From Pseudomonas sp. HS6 (GTDB taxonomy: Bacteria > Pseudomonadota > Gammaproteobacteria > Pseudomonadales > Pseudomonadaceae): a DNA stretch of 64,000 bases. A program made the translations under genes and the position numbers. Positions 18,660 through 27,072 of the stretch are shown here, one piece after another. The notes beneath the pieces are model-generated. The model saw only the letters and a list, made by a program, of their open reading frames with translations, had not been told where the DNA came from and made no database searches. The first letter of the stretch is position 1. Each line of letters begins with the position of its first letter. The stretch spans positions 1,054,001 through 1,118,000 of the forward strand of contig NZ_CP067412.1 of assembly GCF_023375815.1 (NCBI RefSeq). Reading direction: 5' to 3'.

Positions 18660-19433
18660 ATGAAAGATCAGGTTCACCACTCGGCTGCCGCCGGTTACAA
18701 GACCGCGGCCGACACGTACATCAAAGGCCGGCCGGACTATCCGCCGGCGGTCACCGAATGGCTGACGACCACACTGGACCTGGATGGCCACAAGACTGTT
18801 ATCGACCTCGGCGCCGGTACCGGCAAGTTCACCGGACGATTGGTGGCGACCGGTGCTCAAGTGATTGCCGTGGAGCCGGTGGCGCAGATGCTGGAAAAAC
18901 TGTCTGCCAACTGGCCCGACGTGCTGGCCGTCAGCGCCATGGCGACCGATTTGCCATTGCCCGATGCCTCGGTGGACGCCGTGGTCTGCGCCCAGGCCTT
19001 TCACTGGTTCGCCAGCACCGAGGCGCTGGACGAAATCGCCCGGGTGCTCAAGCCCGGCGGCAAGCTCGGGCTGATCTGGAACCTGCGAGACACCAAGGTC
19101 GGCTGGGTGCCCAAGCTCGATGCGATCGTCAACGCTTTGGAAGGCGACACGCCGCGTTACTACACCGGCGCCTGGCGCAAGGTGTTCCCGCATCCGGCGT
19201 TCGGGCCGTTGCAGACACAGCACTTTCACCATGGTCATACGGGCTCGCCGGAGGATGTGATTTTCAACCGGGTGCGTTCCACCAGTTTCATCGCGGCGCT
19301 ACCCGATGCGCAGCGGGCCCGGATCGATGAGCAGCTTCGAGCCTTGATCGCGTCCGATCCCGAGCTGCGGGGCAGGGATGTGATGACCGTGCCTTACGAG
19401 ACTGCCGCGTTCGTGGCGGTGAAGGGCGGCTAG
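18660..19433 (+). CDS. class I SAM-dependent methyltransferase
   Basis: This 257-residue methyltransferase has the SAM-binding motif I VIDLGAGTGKFTGRL, then an acidic second strand (VIAVEPVAQMLEKL) and a Methyltransf_11-type motif (DAVVCAQAFHWFA). The substrate is unknown; the fold is shared with UbiE-like and many small-molecule methyltransferases. The ATG at 18660 follows GGGAG with good spacing; the frame is open further upstream. It is divergent from the TPR/sigma operon and is followed by a terminator. Confidence 0.88.
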   Translation: MKDQVHHSAAAGYKTAADTYIKGRPDYPPAVTEWLTTTLDLDGHKTVIDLGAGTGKFTGRLVATGAQVIAVEPVAQMLEKLSANWPDVLAVSAMATDLPLPDASVDAVVCAQAFHWFASTEALDEIARVLKPGGKLGLIWNLRDTKVGWVPKLDAIVNALEGDTPRYYTGAWRKVFPHPAFGPLQTQHFHHGHTGSPEDVIFNRVRSTSFIAALPDAQRARIDEQLRALIASDPELRGRDVMTVPYETAAFVAVKGG

Positions 19434-19461
19434 AGTCCTGCATTTGGCCGAACCGCCGTTC

Positions 19462-19492
19462 TGAGGCCTTGATATAGTTCAGGCCTCATTTT
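19462..19492 (+). terminator. rho-independent terminator after the methyltransferase gene
   Basis: An eight-base-pair GC-rich stem (TGAGGCCT / AGGCCTCA) with an 11-base loop is followed by ATTTTC. It stands 29 bases after the methyltransferase stop and before the crotonase ribosome site. Confidence 0.6.
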
Positions 19493-19515
19493 CAGACCGG
19501 TAAAGGATTTCTGCC

Positions 19516-20328
19516 ATGACTCAATACACCGCCTTCAGCGTCGAACTGGCCGACAACATCGCCCATGTGCAGATCAACCGTCCGGAAAAAATCAACTCGA
19601 TGAACGCCGCGTTCTGGAGCGAAATCGTCGAGGTGTTCCAGTGGATCGATGACACCGACGAAGTGCGGGTGGTGGTGCTCAGCGGTGCCGGCAAACACTT
19701 TTCCTCGGGCATCGACCTGATGATGCTGGCCGGCGTGGCCAATGAGCTGGGCAAGGACGTCGGCCGCAATGCGCGCCTGCTGCGCAAAAAGATCCTGACC
19801 CTGCAAGCCTCGTTCAATGCCGTCGACAATTGCCGCAAACCGGTACTCGCGGCGATCCAGGGTTATTGCCTGGGCGGCGCCATCGACCTGATCGCGGCCT
19901 GCGACATGCGCTACGCTGCCGAAGACGCACAATTCTCCATTAAAGAAATCGATATCGGCATGGCGGCTGACGTCGGCACCCTGCAACGGTTGCCACGGAT
20001 CATCGGTGACGGCATGCTGCGTGAGCTGGCTTACACCGGTCGCACCTTTGGTGCCGAAGAGGCGCGCAGCATCGGGCTGGTCAATCGCGTCTACAGCGAC
20101 AAGGACAGCCTGATCGAAGGCGTGATGGACATTGCCCGGGACATTGCCGGCAAGTCGCCGATCGCGGTCACCGGCACCAAGGAAATGATCAGCTACATGC
20201 GCGACCACCGTATCGACGATGGTCTGGAGTACGTTGCCACCTGGAACGCTGCCATGTTGCAATCCTCCGACTTGCGCGTGGCCATGGCCGCCCATATGAG
20301 CAAACAGAAACCCGAATTTCTGGATTGA
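19516..20328 (+). CDS. crotonase-family protein, dienoyl-CoA isomerase-like
   Basis: This 270-residue enoyl-CoA hydratase/isomerase-fold protein has the oxyanion-hole segments KHFSSGIDLMML and AIQGYCLGGAIDLIAACDMR. The acidic pair in KEIDIGMAADVGTLQRLP is as in delta(3,5)-delta(2,4)-dienoyl-CoA isomerases (ECH1 type), which rearrange double bases of unsaturated fatty acyl-CoAs; this is the likely role. AAGGA lies upstream of the ATG. nudC follows after six bases, so the two may be cotranscribed. Confidence 0.88.
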   Translation: MTQYTAFSVELADNIAHVQINRPEKINSMNAAFWSEIVEVFQWIDDTDEVRVVVLSGAGKHFSSGIDLMMLAGVANELGKDVGRNARLLRKKILTLQASFNAVDNCRKPVLAAIQGYCLGGAIDLIAACDMRYAAEDAQFSIKEIDIGMAADVGTLQRLPRIIGDGMLRELAYTGRTFGAEEARSIGLVNRVYSDKDSLIEGVMDIARDIAGKSPIAVTGTKEMISYMRDHRIDDGLEYVATWNAAMLQSSDLRVAMAAHMSKQKPEFLD

Positions 20329-20334
20329 GAAACC

Positions 20335-21165
20335 ATGACATCTCGCTGGACCACCGCAGTACTGGACACCGATCAACCGGGCGGCTGGGCCGTCGCGCGC
20401 AGCCCCGAGGGCTTTCTGTTCGATGACAACGGCGTGCTGTTCCCCCGGGAATGGCTCAAGCGCCAGGACTTGTCGGTCCTCGCCGAGCACGGCATCGGCC
20501 ATCTTGATGGCGAGCCGGTCTACCTGCTGGAACTGCGCAGCACCAGCGAGGTGCCGGGCTGCAACTGGAAGGGGCTGCGGGCGTTCATGCTCGATGGCGA
20601 TCACACGATTTACAAAGTGCTGGGCTATGCCGCGCAGATCGGGACGTGGGCCCGTGAACATCGTTTCTGCGGCAATTGCGGCCAGGCCATGACCCAGGTG
20701 CCTCGGGAGCGGGCGATGTACTGCCAGCCGTGCGACTTGCGCAGCTACCCGCGCATTTCGCCGAGCATGATCGTGCTGGTGACCCGTGGCGATGAAGTGC
20801 TGCTGGCGCGCTCACCGCGCTTCGTCACCGGGGTTTACAGCACGTTGGCGGGGTTTGCCGAGCCTGGAGAGTCGGCCGAGGATTGCCTGATTCGCGAGGT
20901 GCGCGAAGAAGTCAGCATCGAAGTGAAGAACATCCAGTACCTGGGCAGCCAGTGCTGGCCGTTTCCGCACTCGATGATGCTAGGTTTCCATGCCGAATAC
21001 GCCGGTGGCGAGATTGTCTGCCAGGAAGACGAGATCGAAGACGCCCAGTGGTTCAACGTGCACGACCTGCCGCCATTGCCGGCGTCCAAATCGATTGCCC
21101 GTTACCTGATCGACGTCTACGTGGCGCGGCGTTTAGGCCACGCTGAACCAGTGCTGCCAGGCTAG
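20335..21165 (+). CDS. nudC: NAD+ diphosphatase / RNA deNADding enzyme NudC
   Basis: This 276-residue Nudix hydrolase cleaves NAD(H) to NMN(H) and AMP and can remove NAD caps from RNA. The zinc ribbon is Cys112, Cys115, Cys130 and Cys133. The Nudix box [20 protein letters not shown] is at 173-192. The NADH-specific motif appears as [11 protein letters not shown], whereas the usual form is SQPWPFPxS. Its 3' end overlaps the convergent permease gene by 33 bases. Confidence 0.95.
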   Translation: MTSRWTTAVLDTDQPGGWAVARSPEGFLFDDNGVLFPREWLKRQDLSVLAEHGIGHLDGEPVYLLELRSTSEVPGCNWKGLRAFMLDGDHTIYKVLGYAAQIGTWAREHRFCGNCGQAMTQVPRERAMYCQPCDLRSYPRISPSMIVLVTRGDEVLLARSPRFVTGVYSTLAGFAEPGESAEDCLIREVREEVSIEVKNIQYLGSQCWPFPHSMMLGFHAEYAGGEIVCQEDEIEDAQWFNVHDLPPLPASKSIARYLIDVYVARRLGHAEPVLPG

Positions 21166-21912
21166 ACGCACGGTCAAACCCAGCACCACGGTGATGAACA
21201 CCGGACGAATGAACTTGGCGCCACCGCTGATCGCGGTGCGCGCCCCGAAGAACGCGCCGACCATCACCGACAAGCCCATGCTCAGGCCGATGATCCAGTC
21301 CACCTGCCCGGAAAACACGAACACCGACAGCGCCGCAATGTTGCTGACGAAGTTCATGCTGCGCGCCACGCCGCTGGCCTTGACCAGATCGATCGGGTAC
21401 AGCAGCAGGCTGCTGACGGTCCAGAACGCACCGGTGCCCGGGCCGGCCACGCCGTCGTAGAAACCGAGGCTGAAGCCCTGGGTCGATTGCCACTTTTTCT
21501 TGATCGGTGCGTCGCTGTCCAGCGGCGCTTTCGGCGTGCCGCCAAACAACAGGTACAGACCGCAGGCGAAGACGATCACGGGCAGCATCTTGTTCAGCCA
21601 TTCGGCTGGCAGATAGTGGGCGACGATAGCGCCGGTCAACGCGCCGACCAGCGTGCCGACGATGGCATGCATCCACTGCCGTGGGTGAAACAGCTTGCGC
21701 CGGTAAAAAGTGAAACTGGCGGTGGCCGAACCGAAGGTCGAACTCAACTTGTTGGTGCCCAGCACCAGATGCGGCGGCAAACCGGCGGTGAGCAACGCCG
21801 GCGTGGTCAACAGACCGCCACCGCCAGCGATGGCGTCGATGAATCCGGCAATGAAAGCGACAAGGGCCAGAACGGCCAGGGTGGTGAGGTCAACGCTGAG
21901 TTCGAAAGGCAT
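21133..21912 (-). CDS. TauE/SafE-type (TSUP) permease, YfcA-like
   Basis: This 259-residue membrane protein has about eight hydrophobic segments and the family motifs [18 protein letters not shown] near the N-terminus and [15 protein letters not shown] in the second half. The family exports or imports small organosulfur compounds or sulfite; the substrate here is unknown. It is convergent with nudC, overlapping it by 33 bases. Confidence 0.9.
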   Translation of the reverse strand: MPFELSVDLTTLAVLALVAFIAGFIDAIAGGGGLLTTPALLTAGLPPHLVLGTNKLSSTFGSATASFTFYRRKLFHPRQWMHAIVGTLVGALTGAIVAHYLPAEWLNKMLPVIVFACGLYLLFGGTPKAPLDSDAPIKKKWQSTQGFSLGFYDGVAGPGTGAFWTVSSLLLYPIDLVKASGVARSMNFVSNIAALSVFVFSGQVDWIIGLSMGLSVMVGAFFGARTAISGGAKFIRPVFITVVLGLTVRLAWQHWFSVA

Positions 21913-21999
21913 GGAATCGGCTTATTCGGCAGGTTGCAGAGCTGGGCTGCGGGGAGGGCAATCATGTTACTCATTTCCAACTGTTGCGGCGACCCATAA

Positions 22000-22115
22000 G
22001 GCCCTATCGCTGGCAAGCCAGCTCCCACAAGTTTTGGGGATTATCGCAATATTGTGTGCACTGAAATTACTGTGGGAGCTGCGGTGCGACGATTCGACTT
22101 GCCAGCGATGAGGCC
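22000..22115. repeat. REP pair, GCTGGCAAGCCAGC variant
   Basis: The left arm is ATCGCTGGCAAGCCAGCTCC; the right arm starts GTGGGAGCTGCGGTGCGACG and ends in TTGCCAGCGATGAGGCC. It is the CCAGC sub-type of the same extended REP. With the sigma-54 promoter at 22228 it accounts for most of the 372-base gap 21913-22284, in which no gene is seen. Confidence 0.85.
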
Positions 22116-22227
22116 AGTCCTTTCCCCGATTGTTCAACTGTTGCCCACCAAACAGGCACCCAACAAATCACCCTCCCACCATGCATTTTGATTGCCTTAA
22201 ACCCCATTAAACGCGGGCTTCAGGGGC

Positions 22228-22243
22228 TGGCACGCTTGCTGCT
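22228..22243 (+). promoter_or_regulatory. sigma-54 promoter of sfnG
   Basis: TGGCACGCTTGCTGCT matches the -24/-12 consensus: GG and GC dinucleotides exactly ten bases apart and a full TGGCAC. Transcription would start near 22254, about 30 bases before the sfnG ATG. Sulfone-use genes in P. putida are driven by sigma-54 with the activator SfnR, so this fits. Confidence 0.8.
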
Positions 22244-22284
22244 CTACCTCTCTCACCTTCATCAACTGTCCCGGGGACACGCCA

Positions 22285-23379
22285 ATGAGTCAGCAAGCCG
22301 TGAAATTTGCCTACTGGGTGCCGAACGTCAGCGGTGGGCTGGTGGTCAGCAAGATAGAGCAACGCACCGACTGGGGCATCGACTACAACCGCAAGCTGGC
22401 ACAACTGGCCGAGGCGGCGGGCTTCGAATACGCCCTGACGCAGATCCGTTTCACTGCTGGCTACGGCGCCGAGTTCCAACATGAATCGGTGGCTTTCAGC
22501 CACGCGTTGCTCGCCGCCACCCGCACACTCAAAGTCATCGCCGCCATTCTGCCCGGCCCGTGGCAACCGGCACTGGCGGCCAAACAGTTGGCGACCATCG
22601 ATCAACTCACCAACGGCCGGATCGCGGTTAACATCGTCAGCGGCTGGTTCAAGGGTGAGTTCCAGGCCATCGGCGAACACTGGCTGGAGCACGACGAGCG
22701 TTATCGTCGCTCGGAAGAGTTCATCCGTTCATTGCGCGGGATCTGGAGTCAGGACAACTTCACCTTCCGTGGCGATTTCTATCGCTTCGACAATTACAGC
22801 CTCAAGCCGAAACCGCTGGGCCGCCCGGAAATCTTTCAGGGTGGCAGCTCCCGTGCCGCGCGGGACATGGCGGCACGAGTGTCGGACTGGTATTTCACCA
22901 ATGGCAACAGCGTCGAGGGCATAAAGGCGCAGGTCGACGACATTCGCGCCAAAGCGGCAGCGAATCATCATTCGGTGAAAATCGGGGTGAATGCTTTTGT
23001 CATTGCCCGGGATACCGAAGAGGAAGCCAAAGCGGTGCTGGCGCAGATCATCGATCAGGCTGATCCGGAAGCGGTGAATGCTTTTGGTGATGCAGCGAAA
23101 CAGGCGGGCAGAGCATCGCCGGAGGGCGAGGGCAACTGGGCCAAATCGACTTTTGAAGACCTGGTGCAGTACAACGACGGTTTCAAGACCAACCTGATCG
23201 GCACGCCGCAGCAGATTGCCGAGCGGATCGTGGCGCTAAAAGCGGTGGGTGTGGATCTGGTATTGGCGGGGTTCCTGCACTTTCAGGAAGAGGTGGAGTA
23301 TTTCGGCCTGCGGGTGTTGCCGTTGGTGCGGGAGCTGGAAGCAAAAGCAGCGCTGAAGCACAGCGCCGAAGTGGCCTGA
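22285..23379 (+). CDS. sfnG: FMNH2-dependent dimethyl sulfone monooxygenase SfnG
   Basis: This 364-residue luciferase-like flavin monooxygenase converts dimethyl sulfone to methanesulfinate, letting cells use it as a sulfur source. The N-terminal run KFAYWVPNVSGGLVVSKIEQ and the following WGIDYNRKLAQLAEAAGFEY agree with P. putida SfnG from memory. The sequence AILPGPWQPALAAKQLATID and FQGGSSRAARDMAAR are typical of the two-component flavin enzymes. A separate flavin reductase must supply FMNH2; none is encoded next to it. Confidence 0.93.
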   Translation: MSQQAVKFAYWVPNVSGGLVVSKIEQRTDWGIDYNRKLAQLAEAAGFEYALTQIRFTAGYGAEFQHESVAFSHALLAATRTLKVIAAILPGPWQPALAAKQLATIDQLTNGRIAVNIVSGWFKGEFQAIGEHWLEHDERYRRSEEFIRSLRGIWSQDNFTFRGDFYRFDNYSLKPKPLGRPEIFQGGSSRAARDMAARVSDWYFTNGNSVEGIKAQVDDIRAKAAANHHSVKIGVNAFVIARDTEEEAKAVLAQIIDQADPEAVNAFGDAAKQAGRASPEGEGNWAKSTFEDLVQYNDGFKTNLIGTPQQIAERIVALKAVGVDLVLAGFLHFQEEVEYFGLRVLPLVRELEAKAALKHSAEVA

Positions 23380-23383
23380 AGAC

Positions 23384-23408
23384 CCTTCCTGCACAATCTG
23401 CAGGAAGG
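23384..23408. terminator. bidirectional hairpin between sfnG and the DUF1348 gene
   Basis: A perfect ten-base-pair stem (CCTTCCTGCA / TGCAGGAAGG) with a five-base loop lies five bases after the sfnG stop and before the convergent DUF1348 stop. No T-run is present. Confidence 0.6.
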
Positions 23409-23421
23409 ATCGGCTGCTGAA

Positions 23422-23901
23422 TTACAGACCCAGCTCGGACAGCCCCGGATGATCATCCGGGCGTCGACCCAGCGGCCAGTGGAACTTGCGTTCGCTTTCC
23501 TTGATCGGCATGTCGTTGATGCAGGCGTAGCGCTGGAACATCAGGCCGTGCTCGTCGAACTCCCAATTTTCGTTGCCGTAGGAACGGAACCAGTTGCCCG
23601 AGTCGTCGTGCCATTCGTAGGCGTAGCGCACGGCGATGCGGGTGTCGGAGTAAGCCCAGAGTTCCTTGATCAGGCGGTAATCCAGTTCCTTGGCCCATTT
23701 GCGGGTCAGGAAGGCCTTGGCTTCTTCGCGGTTGTTGGCGAATTCGGCGCGGTTGCGCCATTTGGTGTCGAGGGTGTAGGCCAGCGATACCCGCTGCGGG
23801 TCGCGGGAGTTCCAGCCATCTTCGGCCAGGCGAACTTTTTCAATGGCCGATTCACGGTTGAAGGGTGGCAATGGCGGACGTACTTCGGCTGCAGTAGACA
23901 T
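23422..23901 (-). CDS. DUF1348 family protein (NTF2-like fold)
   Basis: This 159-residue soluble protein matches DUF1348 ([24 protein letters not shown], then [18 protein letters not shown]). The family has an NTF2/SnoaL-like cone fold with a pocket but no firmly known reaction. It is preceded by GGGAG. It lies 52 bases after a TetR gene in the same direction and is probably controlled by it. Confidence 0.88.
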   Translation of the reverse strand: MSTAAEVRPPLPPFNRESAIEKVRLAEDGWNSRDPQRVSLAYTLDTKWRNRAEFANNREEAKAFLTRKWAKELDYRLIKELWAYSDTRIAVRYAYEWHDDSGNWFRSYGNENWEFDEHGLMFQRYACINDMPIKESERKFHWPLGRRPDDHPGLSELGL

Positions 23902-23953
23902 GTTTGTCTCCCGATAAAATTAACGATTTAACAACTTTTCGCTTATTGAGGCT

Positions 23954-24520
23954 TTACAGGTCCAATAACTTTCGCGCCATGCATTTCGCATTATCGGCGG
24001 CACTGTGATCACCCATCACAAGCGCTACGGTAATGGCGCCGTCAATCAGAATCAGCAACTGTTTGGCCAGCAGTTGCGGGTCCTCGGCACCATGTTCGGT
24101 ACACAGCTCGCACACGTAGTCGAGCAGCTTCTGTTTGTGGTCTTTGGCGACCAGACGCACCGGATCCTGCGGATCGCCGGTCTCGCCGCTGGTATTGATG
24201 AAGGCACAGCCCCGAAAGCCTTCCGAGGCGAACCAGCCCTTGAGCACGGTAAACAGGTTGAGCAGGCGATCGGCAGGGGTTTCGGCCTGATCAACGGCGC
24301 TTCTGTACCAGTGCATCCAGCGCACGTCGCGGCGTTGCAGGGCGGCGACGGTCAGCTCCTCCTTGTTGGCGAAGTAGCGGTAGATACTCTTTCTGGAGAC
24401 ACCGGCGGTTTTCACCAGAAGATCCATCCCGGTGGCGGCGATGCCACTCTTGTAGATCAACTTTTCGGTGACATCCAGAATGATGTCGCGGGTCGTGTCA
24501 TTGCTTGTGATTTCGTTCAT
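23954..24520 (-). CDS. TetR-family transcriptional regulator
   Basis: This 188-residue regulator has an N-terminal helix-turn-helix (GMDLLVKTAGVSRKSIYRYF, about residues 30-50) and a TetR_C-type ligand domain. The ATG at 24520 is favoured because a 14-base palindrome, the likely operator, occupies 24533-24546 just upstream; an in-frame ATG at 24550 would put the operator inside the gene. It is the first gene of a TetR-DUF1348 unit. Confidence 0.88.
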   Translation of the reverse strand: MNEITSNDTTRDIILDVTEKLIYKSGIAATGMDLLVKTAGVSRKSIYRYFANKEELTVAALQRRDVRWMHWYRSAVDQAETPADRLLNLFTVLKGWFASEGFRGCAFINTSGETGDPQDPVRLVAKDHKQKLLDYVCELCTEHGAEDPQLLAKQLLILIDGAITVALVMGDHSAADNAKCMARKLLDL

Positions 24521-24532
24521 GTGGCGAACAGT

Positions 24533-24546
24533 AGAACGATCGTTCT
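24533..24546. promoter_or_regulatory. palindromic operator of the TetR gene (predicted)
   Basis: AGAACGATCGTTCT is a perfect 14-base palindrome 12 bases before the TetR ATG. Position and symmetry fit autoregulation by a TetR dimer. This is inference from layout. Confidence 0.6.
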
Positions 24547-24586
24547 CCATGGTCAAGCTGCATTTTTCATTGCCAGGAAAATTGAG

Positions 24587-24651
24587 ATCGCCAGCAGGCT
24601 GGCTCCCACATTTGAAATGCATTCCTTTGTGGGAGCCAGCCTGCTGGCGAT
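24587..24651. repeat. REP hairpin with 24-base perfect arms
   Basis: Arms at 24587-24610 and 24628-24651 are exact reverse complements around a 17-base loop. The core is GCCAGCAGGCTGGCTCCCAC. It lies between the divergent TetR and pssA genes and lacks the extended block of the other REPs. Confidence 0.9.
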
Positions 24652-24736
24652 GAAGTTATTACAGGCACTCACAAGACCCGAAGGAGTTGATGGTGTAAGC
24701 TCTCGGGTTCTTCGGATTCGACCCATTGCGAGCCCT

Positions 24737-26080
24737 ATGCCGTTGCTTTTCAAACGCTCTCTGCTGCCCAAGTTGCGCAGCTTTCCGCTGACCGCCGAGG
24801 CCGTGACCATTCTGTCCGGCGCCGCCGAGTTCCGTCGTTGCCTGCTGGAGAAAATCGCCCAGGCGACCCAGCGCATCTACCTCGTCGCGCTTTATCTGCA
24901 AAACGACGAAGCCGGTCAGGAAATCCTCGATGCCTTGCACGCTGCCAAACTCAAGCGTCCCGAGCTTGAAATCGTTGTGGTCGTCGACTGGCTGCGCGCT
25001 CAGCGTGGTTTGATCGGTGCCGGCAAGCAGCCGGGCAACTCGGCCTGGTATCAGGAAATGACCCGCACCCACCAGAGCGTGGTGCCGGTCTACGGCGTGC
25101 CGGTGCAGACCCGCGAGCTGTTCGGCGTGCTGCATCTGAAGGGCTTCGTGATCGACGATTGCGTGGTCTACAGCGGCGCCAGCCTGAACAACGTCTACCT
25201 GCATAAATTCGACAAGTACCGTTTCGACCGTTATCACGTGCTGCAGAGCCGTGAACTGGCGGACTCGATGCACCATCTGGTCAAACACGGCCTGATCGAG
25301 TCGAAAGCAGTGCATCGCCTCGACCTGCCGAACCTGCCGACCACCCGCAGCCTGCGCAACGACATCGGCGACCTGCGCAGCCGCCTCAAATACGCGACGT
25401 ACGACACCAGTGCCGGCAGCACGGCGCACACTGGCCTGTCAGTCAGCCCGTTGCTCGGCGTGGGCAAGAACAACCCGTTGAACCGGGTGATTCTGGAGCT
25501 GATCGCCAGCGCCCAGAAGCAACTGACCATCTGCACGCCGTACTTCAACCTGCCGCTGGGGGTGATCCGCGAGGTCAACCGGGCGCTGGCGCGCGGCGTG
25601 AAGATAGACATCGTGGTCGGCGACAAGACCGCCAACGACTTCTACATTCCGCCGACCGAGCCGTTCAAGGTGATTGCCGCGCTGCCGTATCTCTATGAGA
25701 TCAGCCTGCGTCGTTTCGCCAAGCGTCATCAGCGCAACATCGACAGCGGCCAGCTGAACCTGCATTTGTGGCGCGAGGGCGACAACAGTTACCACCTCAA
25801 GGGCATGTGGATTGACCAGCGCTACACACTGCTGACCGGCAACAACCTCAACCCGCGTGCCTTCCGTCTCGATCTGGAAAACGCGCTGCTGATCGATGAC
25901 CCGAAAGGCGAGTGGCTTGAGCCACGGCGTCTTGAGCTGGAAAACATTTTCGAGCACACCCAGCGGATCGAGCGATTCCAGGATCTGGAAGCCTTGCCGG
26001 ATTACCCGAGCGGGGTGGCCAAGTTCCTCAAACGCGTGAGCCGGGTGCGGGTCGAGCGGTTGCTCTATCGCATCCTCTAA
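24737..26080 (+). CDS. pssA: CDP-diacylglycerol-serine O-phosphatidyltransferase, PLD type (PssA)
   Basis: This 447-residue enzyme makes phosphatidylserine from CDP-diacylglycerol and serine, the first step to phosphatidylethanolamine. It is collinear with E. coli PssA of the phospholipase D superfamily. The two HxK motifs are HLKGFVIDD (His133) and HLKGMWIDQ (His353), each followed by the expected S/N residues (YSGASLNNVYLHKFDKYRFD; LTGNNLNPRAFRLDLENALL). I chose the ATG at 24737 to match the E. coli protein; the frame stays open far upstream through the opposite TetR gene. Confidence 0.92.
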   Translation: MPLLFKRSLLPKLRSFPLTAEAVTILSGAAEFRRCLLEKIAQATQRIYLVALYLQNDEAGQEILDALHAAKLKRPELEIVVVVDWLRAQRGLIGAGKQPGNSAWYQEMTRTHQSVVPVYGVPVQTRELFGVLHLKGFVIDDCVVYSGASLNNVYLHKFDKYRFDRYHVLQSRELADSMHHLVKHGLIESKAVHRLDLPNLPTTRSLRNDIGDLRSRLKYATYDTSAGSTAHTGLSVSPLLGVGKNNPLNRVILELIASAQKQLTICTPYFNLPLGVIREVNRALARGVKIDIVVGDKTANDFYIPPTEPFKVIAALPYLYEISLRRFAKRHQRNIDSGQLNLHLWREGDNSYHLKGMWIDQRYTLLTGNNLNPRAFRLDLENALLIDDPKGEWLEPRRLELENIFEHTQRIERFQDLEALPDYPSGVAKFLKRVSRVRVERLLYRIL

Positions 26081-26111
26081 GATCCGAAATCTTTAGCGCG
26101 GCTTAAGACGC

Positions 26112-26202
26112 CATCGCGGGCAAGCCCGCTCCCACAAGGTCTGTGCCGGATCACTGTTCAGTGAACGGCGCAAAACCAGTGGGAGCGGGCTTGCCCGCGA
26201 TG
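26112..26202. repeat. REP pair between convergent pssA and the EfeO-like gene
   Basis: Arms at 26112-26135 and 26179-26202 are perfect 24-base reverse complements with the GCGGGCAAGCCCGCTCCCAC core. Both arms are the simple form without the extended block. It probably serves as a shared transcript end. Confidence 0.9.
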
Positions 26203-26226
26203 AGGCACTACAAAACGCTGTAGAAC

Positions 26227-27051
26227 TCAGTTCAGACCCAATTTTCCACGCAATGTGGAAAGGTCTTCTGCCAGGGTATTGACCGGGCCAACCAGCGCCT
26301 TGCGGTCGTTTTCCTTCACTTTGTCATAGGTCTCGAAGCCACCGTCCTTGGTCTTGTACTTGGCCAGGATCTTGTCCACGGCGGCGAAGTTCTTGTCGAC
26401 TTTGGCAACGAAGGCCTTGTCTTGCTTCTCGATCTGCGGACGGAACAGCTCGACGATTTTCTTCGCGCCGTCGATGTTGCCCTGGAAGTCATAGAGATCG
26501 GTGTGGCTGTAACGGTCTTCCTCACCGGAGATCTTGGTGGCGGCGACTTCTTCCAGCAAGGCGGCAGCACCGCCGACAACTTTCTCAGGCGGGAAGGTCA
26601 GGCCGGCGACGCGGGTCTGCAGGTCCTGGACGTCTTTATCCAGTTTGTCGGCCAGATCGTTCAGGCCCTGGGTGCTCTTCTCCGAGAACAGCGAGTACTC
26701 GATGCGGTGGAAACCGGTGAAGTCTTCAGCCTTCACGCCTTTTTCGTGGTCGTCGACGCGGGAGTCGATGGACGCGTCGAGGTCACTGAACAGCTCGGCA
26801 ATCGGCTCGATCGACTCGTAGTAGACGCGGGTCGGTGCATAGAGCTTCTGCGCGGTAGCCAGGTCGCCCTTTTTCACGGCATCCGTGAATTGCTTGGTGT
26901 GGGTGCCAAGTTGGTCCAGTTGCTCGGTGACGTAGATCTTGTAGTCCGAAACCGGCCCGACCAGATCCAGCGGCGCGGTCGCGGCGAACACCGACAACGG
27001 GGTGTTGAGTAAACCTAAGGTCAGCAATAACGCGATGGGCGTCTTTTTCAT
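26227..27051 (-). CDS. second EfeO-like periplasmic M75 protein (EfeM type, no cupredoxin domain)
   Basis: This 274-residue exported protein has a signal peptide (cleavage near SVFAATA) and a single M75/EfeO helical domain. The HxxE metal motif is [10 protein letters not shown] (His115, Glu118), and [20 protein letters not shown] is shared with EfeO. It lacks the cupredoxin domain of the EfeO encoded two genes upstream. Such EfeM-type proteins are thought to bind iron in the periplasm. It is the last gene of efeU-efeO-efeB-efeM-like. AGGAG precedes the ATG. Confidence 0.88.
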   Translation of the reverse strand: MKKTPIALLLTLGLLNTPLSVFAATAPLDLVGPVSDYKIYVTEQLDQLGTHTKQFTDAVKKGDLATAQKLYAPTRVYYESIEPIAELFSDLDASIDSRVDDHEKGVKAEDFTGFHRIEYSLFSEKSTQGLNDLADKLDKDVQDLQTRVAGLTFPPEKVVGGAAALLEEVAATKISGEEDRYSHTDLYDFQGNIDGAKKIVELFRPQIEKQDKAFVAKVDKNFAAVDKILAKYKTKDGGFETYDKVKENDRKALVGPVNTLAEDLSTLRGKLGLN

Positions 27052-27072
27052 GGGGGCGGCTCCTGTTGAATG

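Noticed and set aside
24005..24736. A long N-terminal extension of PssA across the TetR region
   Set aside because: The open frame runs antisense through the TetR gene; similarity to E. coli PssA begins at 24737.
2972..26202. CRISPR-like repeats
   Set aside because: The repeated units are REP pairs at scattered intergenic places, not regularly spaced direct repeats with unique spacers, and no cas genes are present.
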